Origin: Brachionus koreanus
Lineage: Eukaryota > Rotifera > Eurotatoria > Ploima > Brachionidae
NCBI GenBank assembly: GCA_016987375.1
Contig: PJRA01000508.1
Location: forward strand, 1,408,804-1,472,803
Direction: 5' to 3'
Length of the DNA: 64,000 nt
Shown here: piece by piece, positions 1-14,562 of the stretch
How positions within the stretch are numbered: position 1 is the stretch's first letter
Layout: each line of letters opens with the position of its first letter
Position numbers and translations under genes: made by a program
The notes under the pieces: generated by a model
Told to the model about the DNA's origin: nothing
Database searches by the model: none
What the model saw: the letters and a program-made list of their open reading frames with translations, nothing else

Positions 1-3000
1 GATCCTACTTATTTATATTTTATTTAGAACAATTTGTCTTCAAATATTACAGAGAAGGCAACGCGTTGTTTTTTGCAATTGAAGAATTTAATTTTATTTA
101 TTGGAATTTTTGACACACTGAGTAGTTTTGTTTGCGTAACAAATTGAGTTTGGGTCTACTCTGCTAAACAGAAATACATTGAAATTTTATAAAGCTCAAT
201 ATATTATTAGAAATTTCCTTAATTAAAAAATTAAACTAAATAATCATTCAGTTAGATTGTTTAAAATTTTCTGTTCATTTTGAATAAATTTTAACTACTA
301 AATAATTTCGCTGTTTTTTTTTTGTTGTTCACAGCATACCATGAACATTTAATTATTATTTACCTCAAACAAGAATTTTTCTATGATAAAATTGATTGTT
401 TATTTATTAATTCCATTTAAAAGTCTTATAAATAGTGTTTTATAGATCATTTATAAAATAAATAATGATTAAATTTTAAATTAGACAGTCATTATTTGCT
501 CAATAAGATTATTTATTCGTTTGATCTATAATCTTAAGCTCAAAAACAAAAAAAAAAACAACAAGTTTCTTCCTTAATAATTTTTTCAAATGCGTAAAAT
601 CAAAATTATAAAAAAAAACGGCTTTGAAATCCATGTCTTTAAATTATAAGATTCTAATATTGATGGAAAATCCACATAAGATAAAGCTAAATTTAATTAG
701 ACTTCAAATTTTTAGTTTGAATTTCTTTTTAGCATAAAATTCTTTATTTGATCTTAAGTAAAGAAAAATTTCCTTCAAATTTAAATGTGTTAAGAATTTG
801 AATAAAATTTGTCAGAAATCGATGCCTGATCTAGCATTTAATTAAATATTAGATGTTCTAAGAGGCATAATTTTTTAATTTAAAAAAATTGAGAGCCAAC
901 ATATCTTTTTCACCTGTAACATCTCATTTTAAAATCGAAACCAATTTTTTAGTCAAAAATCTTTCAACACTTATTTTTAAAAAAAAAATTTAAAGTTATT
1001 TTAATCAAAAAACTTTAGAATCCACTATATAATATTAGAAGACATGTGACTCATTAATCTCTTCATTTTAGGCCAAATTTATAAGTATAAATTTAAATTA
1101 AATTAAATTAAAGAAAAAAATTTTAGACTGTCATCAATGCTAGAAAATAAATTACGTGACTTTTTGTAAAATTTTACTAGATACCGTTGTTTTTCTTGAT
1201 TTTACGCTTCAAAATTATGCACCAAGCAAATATTTAAAATCATATGGCTCAATATTTATAATGAAAAAAAATCGATTTCGGTTTTCATTGATAGTGTCGT
1301 TGTTTCTATATAAAAAAATAAGATAAAAAAATTTACAAAAGCTTTTGATTTTTAAAAATTAAGTTTTTTTCTCTAAATTTTAATCTAAATTATTCATAAT
1401 AAAAACAAATCTTAAAATCGATTTATTAGTGTTAATTTACGTAATCATATTCTAGGCTACGATTAAAACAAATTGAAAAGATCAAAATATTTTCATAAAC
1501 TAAAACACATGATAAAAGAATAGAAACAGAGTGTTTTTTTGATTTTGGCTACCTATCTTTTGGCATCCAGTTTCAAAATACTGTTTCTTAAAGATACTAA
1601 CTTGAGGTCCAAAAAGGACTCAAAATCGAAATAATTTTAATATTCTTCAAATAGTTTATTTCCAAAATATCTTTGAATGTTTCATTTTTTATTATATGGT
1701 TATTTAAATTTATTTTTATTCAAACAAAAAATCTAGAAATTTTGCAGTAAAGAAATTAATATTTAAGAAGACATTTAATTGATAAAAGTTTATTAATACG
1801 ATTTTTCAAGAAATATTTGTTTCTAATTAATTGATTGCAATGAGAACAAGCATACTACATCACTATTATAGAAACCTCAATTGAATAAAAAATTTGAATG
1901 ATTTTAAAACAACAAATTTTTAAGCAGTCAATTGAGCTAATTTTATTCGAGCACTTTATGAATGTTGAAATTTTGATGATAAAGCAATTTTAATTAAACC
2001 TAATTTCTAGACTTTTATTGATTCATACTTTTGAAAATCTCTAGAATCGACAGTTTTTTTGAGTTAAAGTTTATTTCAAATATTCTTCAAGATATGTAAT
2101 GTAGTTGGTTCTTAAATAATGAAACACTTCAGCAAACTTCTCAAATTTTAATGCTCTAAATTGACAAAAAGATTCCGCTGCTGTTAGAATTTCTTAAAAT
2201 AATTTTTAAAAATCGAGATAATTGTTTCTTAGTACAAAAGGAATTGAAATTTAATGAATAAAGAATCTTATATTGTACTTTAATTAACTCTAATTACTTT
2301 TTTAAACGTTAATAAAATTATCATTTTAATGAATGATTATATAAAAGTAAATCATATTCAAATTATTATATTAATTATTCTAATTAATTTTTTTAAAGAA
2401 TATAGAATTTAAATATGGCTTCCTCTTATTTACAGTTTCCATCATTTTTTTATTTTATTTATTAAAAACATAGTATGGGTATAAACCCCGGCAGTTTAAT
2501 TGCAGCTTAGTTCTTCCTTTCAGTCGCATGAAAAATATATGGCTGTTTTGAATTTTGAATATAATAATGAATATGGTCATATGATTATTATAATAATAAT
2601 AGTAATAATTGTGGAGTAGAGCTTTAAGTGCCCTTGCTGTGCTAATTGTAAGAAAATAAATTTTTGTAAATGTAAATTAGTTAATTTTGCTTTGGTTTTA
2701 GAAAATTTATATAAGATTTTGTGAATATATCAAATGATGTCTGGAATCTACTTAAAATATGGTCTGTGATAAATTGTTACGATATAAAAAGGTCATTTTT
2801 TATTAGATGGTGTGTTGATCTTGAGAATCGCTGTGCTAGAATTTCAATATTCACATCTTGGTGGTTTTGTCATCAGAGTTTTAATAGGGCAAAATTTTAC
2901 AGTATTCAATTGTGATTAGGATTTTATTCTTAATTTTTTTTTCTATTATAAATATTAATATTTTAGTAATTTTCTAATCAGATTTTTTTCTAATTAATTT

Positions 3001-3681
3001 TGTTTATCTTTTATATAAGAATCAAAAATTGGATTCCAAATTAATAAGCTTTATTTGTGAAATACTAACATTTGGTTTTTATAAATTAAAGCCTTAACTT
3101 TTTCAATTATTATTGAAGAAAATTCTGTGAAATAAATTAAAATTAAACAAATTAAATGATTATTTTAATTATAAAAAGCATGGGACTCTTATTTAAAGTA
3201 AATCAAAATAAAAACTTCCTTTTTTTTCGACATAAAAGTCTGATTTTAATGCAAAAACTAATCTAAAAAATATTAAATATTAAAATCAAATTCAAATAAA
3301 TAAGCTTGTGTAAATGTCTCAAATTAAATAATCCTTATTTGGTCACAAAATCTAGATTAAAATAATTCTGATGAGGATTCCGTGTAACTTACTCTTTTTT
3401 ATAAAAACTTCAGTAATCATAGAATAAAAAATAAATTTAATCTTTTTGTATAATTTTATTATTTTTCAATTAGATCTTAAATCAAAAATAAAATATACGC
3501 TATACGCTTTCGCTTATACGCTTTCTTCAAAACAAAATTTTTTTTTATTATAAAAAAATTTAATTTTTTTATTTCAAAAACAATTAAAATATTGATCAAA
3601 ATTTATTAAACAAATAAAATTTAAAAAAATAAGCATTTAACATTTGGTTGCAGAATAAAATTTGGTGATTGCTGATTTTAT
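1..3681. other. AT-rich intergenic stretch, no gene seen
   Basis: No reading frame here has recognisable protein similarity, and the sequence is dominated by A/T runs. One patch near 2480-2660 is less AT-rich and contains an imperfect AAT/ATT microsatellite at about 2560-2620. That combination resembles the tail of a decayed non-LTR retrotransposon, but I cannot confirm it. The short open frame at 2721-2915 has no recognisable motif and is probably noise. Confidence 0.5.
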
Positions 3682-6381
3682 TCAGTTATAAATTCTTTGG
3701 TTAGTGGAATAAAAATGTAAACAAAAACTTTCATAAGACCGAACAAATCTTAAAAGACTGGAAAAAAATTGAACATATTTATTTTTTAAAATTATTTCAT
3801 TTACTTTTTCTTTCGGTTTTTGATTTTTCTTCTTATCTGATTCATTTTCTTTTCTGTCACTATCTTTTTCATTTATATTTAACTGTTTCTTTTCGATCAA
3901 TTGACTGTCCCTACGCGATCTAGATAATCTTTCTTGTGAATCGTTTCTAGTTGAATCTCTCAAATAAGTTGAATTAGGCTTTTGTAATCTGTTTCTGTCA
4001 TTTCTCGGAATTTCATCGTCCGAAAAGCTTTTAGTATTAAATCTGGATAAGTTTCTTAAGCTTTGTGGTTTTGGCGAATCAAAATTTTTTTTTGGGCGAT
4101 CTTGATCTGAATCATCCGAGTTTTTTATTTTTGGACGCGACATAAACGGGAATTCTGTATCATTAGCTTTTTTGACAGGTGGTTTCAAGAAGCTTTTTTT
4201 ATTATAAAATGTTTCGTCATCAGAATTGGAAGAACTTCGATTTCTGTTGCTTCTACCTCCTTTTAATCGACTGTCTTTTTCTTCTTCGTCATATCTACTA
4301 GTACCGAAGTGTCTCAACTCATTTTTTTTGTCTCTTTGAATTGGTCTTCGCTCTTCATCGTCTGAATTTTTATATCTACTTCTAGTCTTTTCTGCAGCCG
4401 CTTTCTTCAGATTAAGTTCACTTAGTGGCACAAACGTATTTTCTCTAGTTAAAGTATGAGTCTAAACCAAAAAAAATAATTTTTTTTATTCTTAATTTTT
4501 ATTAACTACCCTGTTGAAAGTCCTCTCAGCTTCTTCGTCTGAATCTAAATAAAAATAAAATTAAATAAACTAATTATTCAATAAAATTTGTTAAAAATTT
4601 TTCGCACCTGAATTTTTATACTTTGAATTTTTCCTGATTTTGTCTCGAACATATGGATTTGGACTGGGTGTTCGTCTTGAAAGTTGCTAAATTTTTAAAA
4701 CTTGAAAGCAATTATAAAACTAATTTTTTCAAAAATTACCCTTCTGTCGGAATAGCCTTTTTCTTTTATTGAATCGTCACTATCATTATTTTTTTTTGAC
4801 AGTCTTAATTTACCAATCAGTATCATGTGACATCCACCACAGGCGACCTAATAAACAACTAGAGGTGAAATTCTTAACAAAAAAATTGCAAGATTCTTAC
4901 ATTTTCTATCATTAATGGCTTAAATTTATCAACCAAAACTGGATTAAACTGATTTGTATTGAAAATTTTTTGACTAAGACCCAATTTACCATATCTGTTG
5001 TCGCCCGAAGCATACATTTCACCATTTTCAGTAATAAATACCGAATGACATTCTCCACACGATACCTGAATAATCTTTTTTCTGCGAAAAAACGTTATTT
5101 GTTCAGGTACTTTGCTTCTATCTGTATCTTCACCATTTCCAAGTTGACCTTTAGATCCATCGCCAAAGGAATAAACTCTTCCACCTTTAAAAAATTATAA
5201 AATTTCAAGCTTTTGTGCATAGATTATTTTCCCACTTGCACCGATGATAATTGAGTGTTGTCCTCCACATGACACAAACGTAATTGGTTCGTCAATAGAA
5301 AGAACTTCAGAAAACCGCTTTTTGTTATCACTGTGACCCAATTGACCATACTCATTTGAACCAGATGTATAAAGTCTTGCTTTTTCTTTAAAAAATTTAT
5401 ATTTAATATTATCAATCTTTACTTTAGCTTCATATATTTTGTTGCTATGAGATTTATGACCTATAATATTGGATATCAAATAAATATTTACTTGAAATAA
5501 TAGCTGTGTGATAGTAACCACATGCAATAAAGCTAACTCGAAAGTCTAAAGCCAATAATCTTGGAGAAAATTGTTCAATCACTTTTCCGAGTCCAATTTC
5601 TCCATTTTCATTACTACCCCAAACATAAACTTCTCCGGATTCTTCAAAAATTATTATATATTTATCAATCAAATTAAAAAAAAAAAGCCCATATACTTGA
5701 TAAAGCTACTGAATGTCCTGATCCTGCTGCTATCATCGACCATTCTTGAGGCTCAATTTTTTCTACTTTTTGTGGAATATTTGAAAAAGGATCCTGGAAG
5801 CCATCACCTAAACCAAGCTGACCTTCGGAATTACTTCCGAATGTATAAATGTTCCCTTTTTCTGTAAGAAAATTAATATATTTTCCTTTAGATAATAATT
5901 TATTTAATTTAATAAAACCTGTAGCTAAAATAGTATGATTTCTACCACATGCTATGAGTAATACTTTTTCGTGTTTGATAGCTAGAACAAGAAAGCTTAT
6001 ATTCTAATTCAAATTTGTCTAATTTAATACCTTTTATGCAGCTTGGCTTTTCTATGTTATTTTCATGACCCAAACCTAGTTGACCCCAGTTATTTGAGCC
6101 GAACATAAATACTCTGCCTCTATCAGTAACAACGCCTGTATGCTCATCGCCGCAAGAAAGTTCAATAATAGGATCATCTCTCACATGAAATTTTCCCTCC
6201 TCAAATCGGCTTTTTCCACAAACAAAAGCCGATCCATATTCTTAAACATGATATTATTTATTAAATTTTTAAGATTTTTAATCAAATGTTTTGTACCAGG
6301 AATATCTTCTAGGAGATCATTATTTGTATTTTCCATCGATCGATGAGAGTAATTGCCAGTAGGTCTTGTATAATAGCTCAT
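3682..6381 (-). CDS. RPGR: RPGR-like RCC1-repeat ciliary protein
   Basis: Retinitis pigmentosa GTPase regulator homologue; the family acts at the ciliary transition zone and binds Arl3/RPGRIP1-type partners. I assemble 11 exons: 6297-6381, 6031-6240, 5919-5981, 5697-5861, 5492-5641, 5236-5385, 4901-5184, 4740-4847, 4608-4686, 4510-4544 and 3682-4461, all with GT-AG junctions and consistent phase, giving about 702 residues. The first two thirds is an RCC1 propeller with blade motifs such as [46 protein letters not shown] and VACGGCHM. Blade order and linkers (KPSCIKAIKHEKV) match RPGR better than other RCC1 proteins. The C-terminal 260 residues are low-complexity, rich in R, S, D, K and N, with repeated NSDD/SDDE acidic motifs. 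A possible 47-base intron at about 3752-3798 would shorten the C-terminus, so the end is uncertain. Confidence 0.85.
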
Positions 6382-6739
6382 TTTGTAAGCTCGATTTCCC
6401 TCTCTTTTGAAATCTTGAAGATAATATTTCAAAATCAAATAAATTATTTGGAATTGAATGAATAAGCAAAGGTATAGACTGAAGACCGTGACTTTTTTTG
6501 TTACTAGGTTACAAAACAAAGATCTGTTTGAATTTTTTAAAACCAAAATAATCTTTAAAAACAAGAAAATTGTAAGCTTAATTTCGAAGTAAAGTAAAAA
6601 CTTTCTAATCTTTACTATATGTTTTATCTCGTGATTTTTTCAATCAAAAATTTTCAGTCAAAATATTCACATTCTAAATTGTAGCAATAATTTTTACTAA
6701 GATTAGATTAGATTTGGTCAAAGAAAATTTGAACCAAAA

Positions 6740-8205
<1,466 letters not shown>

Positions 8206-10745
8206 ACTTTTGAATCAGTGTTAATTTATCAACTCAAGTTTGATAAATCATTTAAATTATTCTAATATATTTTTTGTGATTGGCAATAATCGTCGTTTTG
8301 TTAATATTTTTTTTCAAATAAAAAAATTTTAAATAATTTTTATGATTTTTGCAGGTTAAATAAAAAATTTTTGTCTTATCCATTAGACTTATTAAAATAC
8401 CATATTTTACAAATCTAATTCAATCAGATAAATATTCTCATGAATTCACTGATTCGAAAGTCTTTTAGAATTTATTTGTTCTGATCTTTAAAAAAAAATT
8501 ACCAAAATTTGTTTAAAACTTAATCGAAAAATATTCAAAAAATTTAATTTCGTATTAGACTGAATGATTATAAATCCATTTCCATTCTTTTACTTGTGCC
8601 TTAGAATAAGTTTGATTTTGCACACAAAAGAATTAAAAGAATAAAACACAATTATTATTTTATTATTATTATCAATAGGCTCATGTTTTTTTTTAAATAT
8701 TCATCTAATTATTATTATTTTTATAAAGCTGGTCGAGCTTAGGTCCTTCAGCAAAAACAAAGAATATCAAAATATTATAAAAAAACTAATAAAAGCATAC
8801 ATTGGTTTTTAAACATAGTCAAAAGTTTAGGATCGATTATATAGATAGTTTTTTATAAGATAAAGGTTTAAAAAATTATGTGCTTTGAATTAGTAGAAAG
8901 AGTTCGTCAATAGCAAAATAAACACTACACAAAGGCGTAGAATTGTTAATAATTCTTGACACAAAATTTTGTCAAATTATCCATATGAGTCAACACGTTA
9001 GAACCACCTGATTTTTCGATTTTGCTCCCCTGAGGCCCCATTTTTTATTGAACACAATTTTAATAATATGTAGTCTTTATTGGAATTTCTGTCTAATTTC
9101 ATCAGTTTGATTATTAAGGTTTAGTCGTTTTTTAAACGTGATTCTCAGTAATTTAATGAATTATGAATAAGGCATGATTTTACCAAAGAAAGAGAACTTT
9201 AATTTAAGAATACTATTACTTTTGAAAAATATTAAGAGGTTTTTTCTATTGAAATCTTCATCTTCCATTTACAAAGCCAAGGTTCTAGTTTGTTAAGTTA
9301 TTTATTAATTTGAGATTCGATGATGATTTTATTGGGATATCATTAATGAAGATGCTAAAGAGAAGAGGGCTTATTACTGACCCTAGTGGGATATTAGCTT
9401 TTATTTGAAATCGACCACTTAGTGAGTAATTTGTGTTTACTTTGAAGTGTCTAGAACTGAGGAAGGATATTATTTAAAGGATGATAAAATCTGGCACTTT
9501 AAGCTCAATAAGTTTATATAATGGGCCATTGAGCCAGACTCGATCAAATGCTTTGGAAAGATCAAGGAAATATTTTTTTTTCTCAGACTTAGATTAAAGA
9601 GGCTTAAGATTTTCGTTAAGGCTTTGAATCATATCAGAGCCAGGTGCTGAAGTATCTTTAGCATTTTTAATAGCTTCTTGAAGCTCAATGATTCTTACTA
9701 TCTCAATGATATATCAGGCTTAAAGTGCTCACAGTTGTGGCTCGTTTCGTTTAGGCTATGAGTTTCTTAAAAGATTGCTCCGAATATTTTCATCAAAATC
9801 TGATTCATCTGATTCAATTCTTAAAAACTAAATCAATAACTAAATAAATATATAGATAAAATAAATTTTGGTCACATATATGTATAAATGGATCATTTAG
9901 ATTTTTTTTTTACTTTGTCTCACTTTTTAAAGTGCTATCTTATTAATTAAAGTTTTGACCCTTCATGCTTTAATGAAAACTAAAAATAAACATTAATTGT
10001 ATAAACTAGAAAGAAAAATCAAATGTTAATATCACATATTTATCATGTTTTTTCTTAAATGATTCATTATGTGATTAAATTTAAAACTGGACATATTTTT
10101 GTTCGGCTTTTAAAACAGAAAAATAATCATAAAACTTAATCGTTGATTATAGACACAACATATAGGTCAAACTAATAAATATTGAATTAATTTAAATTTT
10201 AAATTTTATTAATTTGATTGATTTAGTTGGCTTAAAATACTTTATTTTAAACAATTCAAAATGAAAACGAACTGTAATTCAAGCATTTTAGATAAGAATT
10301 CATCCGCTAAATGATAAAACGTTTTGTTTGTGATATTAGTCCACGTTATTAGTGAGAAAATGCAATTAATTTTAAACTCATTAAGAAATTTTTTCAAGTT
10401 TGCTTTGAGAAAGCACAAAAATCCAAATTGCTAAAACTTTTATCTAAATTATTTCATACAGAAATGATAGAGCTATTTTATTTATGATTAACTATTCTTA
10501 TACAAATCAAGCTAATTTTTCTATAACATTTGCTCGACTCATCTAAGTTTTGGCTTGGGTTTTTATTGCTCGATTATAATTAAAAACATATATTTCGAGA
10601 ATATTGTATAATTTGAAAAAAAAAATTAGATAAAAATGATACTTGAATTTATTTTTTTAAATTTTAACATTTCTTTAGCTCATTGTTTCTATTAGGTTTA
10701 ATAAGAAAATCTTAAAATAGATGCAAAAAATTAAAAACGTGTAAA
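8206..10745. other. Intergenic region with LINE debris
   Basis: Between ATG5 and the Rab gene the only recognisable content is the decayed LINE at about 8640-9840, listed separately. The remainder, 8206-8640 and 9840-10745, is AT-rich with no supportable gene. Confidence 0.5.
8640..9840 (-). mobile_element. Decayed non-LTR retrotransposon (jockey/CR1-type RT)
   Basis: On the minus strand, 9590-9300 translates to reverse-transcriptase motifs: LDLSKAFDRVWLNGPLY (RT motif A region), then after an in-frame stop SLSGRFQIKANIPLGSVISPLLFSIFINDIP (GxVLSPLLFxIFxND). Upstream, 9690-9630 gives AIKNAKDTSAPGSDMI, matching the usual KAPGPDGI stretch of these elements. Frameshifts and stops show it is dead. 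An AAT/ATT-rich tract at about 8650-8730 lies at the expected 3' end and may be the tail. Outer limits are estimates. Confidence 0.75.
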
Positions 10746-11845
10746 ATGGCTAATCGAAAAAATCCCAAGCCATATGACGTTGACTACAAAGTTCTCATTA
10801 TTGGAGAATCAAGAGTTGGTAATTTATTATTTACATCTGATAGATATTTATCAAGAAATAACTTACAAATAAAGGAAAGACGTCCATTATTAGAAGATTA
10901 AATAATGAGGGCTTTAGTGAAAATACCATTTCAACTGTTGGTCTTGATTTTGTCAATGTTTATTTTGATATTGATGGCGTTAGAGTAAAATTACAAATTT
11001 GGTAAATAGAATTTTTTTTGTTTAGTCAAACAACTATGGATCCTAAAATATTTAGGGATACTGCAGGCCAAGAGCGGTTTAGAACAATTACTCGGAGCCA
11101 CTTCAGAAACACAAAAGGAACAGTTCTTGTTTATGACATAAGTGAAAAAGAATCCTTTGAAAAATTGGAATATTGGGTTGAAAATATCTCGACAGTAGTC
11201 TTCAATTTAAATTTTAAAATAATATTTTAGAATTTATTTTTAAAAAGATGAATCTTGATTCTGAAATAGTGTATATAATCGGAAACAAAAATGATCTAGA
11301 ACAGAAACGAGAAGTTAACTTTGAGCAAGGAAAAAAAGTAATTTTTATTCAGAGCAAGATCTTTCTTAATATTTATCAAGTTTGCAACTCGAAATCTGAT
11401 GAAATTTTTTGAAACCAGTGCCAAAAATGGAGAAAACTTGAGTGAAATATTCAAAAATTTAGCGTTCGATATTCTGGATATGAACGACATGTCAAAAGTA
11501 AATCTTTAAAACTAATTAATTGGAAAAAATTCACTTATTTTTCAGATGAATCGATACAAACAAAAGTCAGCCTCAAATTGTTTCGTCTATTCGTATAATA
11601 TGCCAAATGAGATTCAATTAAAACAACCAGTGGAACAAAAAAAGCATTCAAAGTTTATTTTACCATTTAAAAAAAAGTTAAAGTACAAAGCGCCTGTGGC
11701 AAAATCTTTAGATAATTTGAACCAAATAAGCTACAAAACATCCAACAGCCTAGTTAAATTAAAATCAGAAAAAAATTCGAAGAAAAAAAAGTCCAAAAAA
11801 AATAGTAAGAAAATAATGTCTTTAAATTGCTGTAAAATTAGCTGA
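10746..11845 (+). CDS. Rab-family small GTPase with long basic C-terminus
   Basis: Ras-superfamily GTPase acting in membrane traffic. Exons: 10746-10818, 10875-11001, 11056-11194, 11248-11337, 11381-11497 and 11546-11845 (281 residues). G motifs are intact: GESRVGKTS (P-loop, split by intron 1), TVGLDF (switch I Thr), WDTAGQERF (switch II with catalytic Gln), GNKNDL and ETSAK. Rab traits are the RabF motif around the DTAGQERFR region and a C-terminal Cys pair for geranylgeranylation (CCKIS end). The last exon adds about 95 residues, very rich in Lys with KKKKSKKNSKK, so the protein is longer than the usual 200-220 residues. I could not assign a subfamily. The exon 3/4 join is the least certain because the intron has two possible acceptors; the ATG-start acceptor keeps frame. 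Confidence 0.85.
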
Positions 11846-13138
11846 ATATTTATGTAAAAACAAATTTAAACGATCAAAATAAAATTATTTTTAAATTAAA
11901 CATATTTTTATTTTAAATAATTCAATTAGTCCAGGTAAAAGAAAGTTGTTTACAAATAAAGAGATTCTTTCATGTAAATAAAAGACTAATCAATCAAATT
12001 AAATAAGTTATAAAAGTAAGACTTAAAATTTTCAAGCTTTTTTTTTATTTTTTTATTTTGAAAATAGTTTTAGAACATTTCAAGGAACCGGAATATAAAT
12101 AAGATGAAATTTAAAAGTTCTGTTAATTTTATACTTATATTTTTAAATTGAACAATAAGTGGGAGCTCCGTCCCCTTCTTAAACTTAAGCTTTTTTAAGA
12201 AAATTAAAACCAGGTTCTAAATTGAGTTAAGACACGATTTATATAATTATTGTTAAATTCAAAAGCCTATTTAATTGTTAAAATTTTGCAAAAAAGAATA
12301 ATTTCATCAATTTTCAAATATAATATCGACTATCGAATTTATTAAAATGTTTATTAACTTTAATCCTACTCTCATGTGACCCCATCAGTTTTTTAACGAT
12401 TTTGACCAAAAGAAAACACAGATTAATTGATGATGCTATTAAATTTAAATTTTTTAAAAAGAAAAATTGTATTTTTAAATGATTATAAATCGAAAAAATC
12501 GATTGCCGATATTTATTTAAATTGGTCTTAATTTTTAAAACTTAATTAGAGTATATGGCAAGAAAAAAGATATTCATTTTGTGAAATTTTTCATTCAAAA
12601 GTGTCTACTCTCAAAAGTAAGAAGCTGATATGCCAAATTTTAAGGAATAATAAATTTTTTATTTTAAAAAAGCCAAAAAATGTTTAACATTGAGCTTATA
12701 AACCTATTGATGAAATTCCCATTTTTTAAGAATATAATCAATTAAATTGAAAAATAAAATCTTGCGCTATTAAACTAATTTTTTCATACAAATTAAAAAT
12801 CTTTTATTTTTCACTTTTTTATCAACTATCCAAACAATCATATAATTTATGAATTGATATCTAGTGTCTTGGCGCCCATTTAGAACCAATTTGATAACTT
12901 CAAAATAAAAAGACCATGTTGATTTGATTGTTTTACGAGAAAAAAATAAACTCTTCTTAACCTCTTTTACAAACATTTATCATGGCGAAGTTTTTTTCTC
13001 CAATGCAACCATTGTAAAATAAAAAAGTATTTTAAAAGATTTTTTGATTTTTTTTAAGAAATAATTCAATAGTTACAGATAAAACTAAATTAATTTTAAA
13101 ATTGATGTTTGATTTTAATTATAGACAATAAAATAAAC
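11846..13138. other. Intergenic, no gene seen
   Basis: AT-rich spacer between the Rab gene and CatSper2. A TTATAG followed by ACAATAAAATAAAC and ATG at 13125-13141 could be the acceptor of a 5' UTR intron or a trans-splice acceptor for CatSper2. No other feature is supported. Confidence 0.45.
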
Positions 13139-14551
13139 ATGGACATAATTGAAAGAAATTCTTTACAAACAAGTTTTAGCTCTTTGATTGTTCTTAAAGA
13201 ACTAGGAGATCAAAGACTCTTGACCAAGCATGCTGAATATTTTCGTAAGCTTTTCTTTAACTATTTTACAGAAGACAGTCAAAATAACAACATAAAATTC
13301 ACCTATAATGAATTAATCAATCATCCGAGTGACATCTTAGACAAGCAGCCAGTTCAGTTCAGCATATACCAAAATAGAGTTCGTGAAAAACGAAATAGCG
13401 TTTTTAGCCAAATTTTGTCATATCAAAAATTATTTTTCCGGCAAAAAAAAACATTGGGAAATTTTATAAAATCAAAAAAATTTGAGTATACTTTAATTTT
13501 TTTTCTAATTTTGGACTCGATATCAAAAGCAATAATAATAAACAAAACTGAGTTAAATCAAATTCAAATATATTCTTTAAAGCTAATTCAAGTGTTTTAT
13601 TTATTTTTATTTTTTTTTGAAGTCTTAATTAAACTTTTTGTAAATTTTTCTGCTTTTTGGAAGTCACCATGGAACATATTTGACTTAACCAACCTTTTAT
13701 TGACAATTTTTTTCGAAATTCTATTTTTAACCGCAAGCATTAGTCTGAAAAACAATAAAATATTCAAGCTAATTGATTTAATAAGCGTTTTTCGCATATT
13801 CACAAATGTAAAAATTCTCTCCCATTTTGCTGAATTGAGAATAATCGTTATCTGCTTGACAAAAGCAGTACGCTCGGTTGTTCTAATAACGATTCTCTTG
13901 CTAATATTTACTTATATATTTTCCAGCATTGGCTTTACATTGTTTGACAAGAGCTCAACACAAAGTGTGAAAAATTCAGATGATTATTTTTCTTCTATAT
14001 TTGAATCTTCAATAACACTTTTTGCTATAATGACTTTAGATCAATGGTGGAAAATATTGTCCAACACAGATTCAAGCTCTTCATTTGTTAAAACACTATA
14101 CTTTATTTCTTGGGTTCTGTTAGCTTCATTTATATTTCAAAATCTTTTCACAGGAATAATGGTCAACAATTTTCAAGAAATTCGCGAAGAAGTTGTGAAA
14201 AATCTGGATTTGAAACGAATTAAACAGGCTCAAAAGGACAGCTTAAAGAACGAAGATGATCTAAATAGAGAGCAACTTTTAGAAGATAAATCGGACAATC
14301 TGAGTGAAAATGAAAAGACAAGACTTAAGAATCAAGAGTGGTGTCGTCTAATAGACGAATCGAGTGATTTATTGAAAAACTTGGAAAACCAAACCATATG
14401 GCCAGAGGACACTTTGATCAGATATTACGAATTGATGCAAATTTTAATGGACAGCTTGAGAGAAAGAATGGACTTGATTGATCTGGCTAATGAGGCTCTA
14501 ATTTCAATGCATGATCGGGATCACCTGTGTAAAAAAAAAATTTTAAACTAA
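13139..14551 (+). CDS. CATSPER2: Sperm cation channel subunit CatSper2
   Basis: Pore-forming subunit of the CatSper calcium channel of the sperm flagellum. The 470-residue frame from the ATG at 13139 has one six-helix ion-channel domain: hydrophobic S1-S3, an S4 with sparse basic residues (FRIFTNVKILSHFAELR), a pore with MTLDQWWK carrying the T-x-D-x-W CatSper signature, and S6 ending GIMVNNFQEIREEV. NFSAFWKSPWNIFDL and the post-S6 NFQ-IR motif match vertebrate CatSper2 specifically rather than CatSper1, 3 or 4. A charged, helical C-terminal tail of about 100 residues follows. It has no introns, unlike nearly every neighbour. Its stop lies 11 bases from that of TRDMT1 on the other strand. Confidence 0.85.
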   Translation: MDIIERNSLQTSFSSLIVLKELGDQRLLTKHAEYFRKLFFNYFTEDSQNNNIKFTYNELINHPSDILDKQPVQFSIYQNRVREKRNSVFSQILSYQKLFFRQKKTLGNFIKSKKFEYTLIFFLILDSISKAIIINKTELNQIQIYSLKLIQVFYLFLFFFEVLIKLFVNFSAFWKSPWNIFDLTNLLLTIFFEILFLTASISLKNNKIFKLIDLISVFRIFTNVKILSHFAELRIIVICLTKAVRSVVLITILLLIFTYIFSSIGFTLFDKSSTQSVKNSDDYFSSIFESSITLFAIMTLDQWWKILSNTDSSSSFVKTLYFISWVLLASFIFQNLFTGIMVNNFQEIREEVVKNLDLKRIKQAQKDSLKNEDDLNREQLLEDKSDNLSENEKTRLKNQEWCRLIDESSDLLKNLENQTIWPEDTLIRYYELMQILMDSLRERMDLIDLANEALISMHDRDHLCKKKILN

Positions 14552-14562
14552 TGTAAAATTTA

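Noticed and set aside
5571..5867. Plus-strand 98-codon frame
   Set aside because: Antisense to RPGR exons 4 and 5, which have clear RCC1 motifs.
3682..6381. RCC1 or HERC-type gene rather than RPGR
   Set aside because: Linker sequences and the VACGGCHM end of the propeller follow RPGR, and there is no HECT domain.
13597..13803. Minus-strand 68-codon frame
   Set aside because: Antisense to transmembrane helices of CatSper2.
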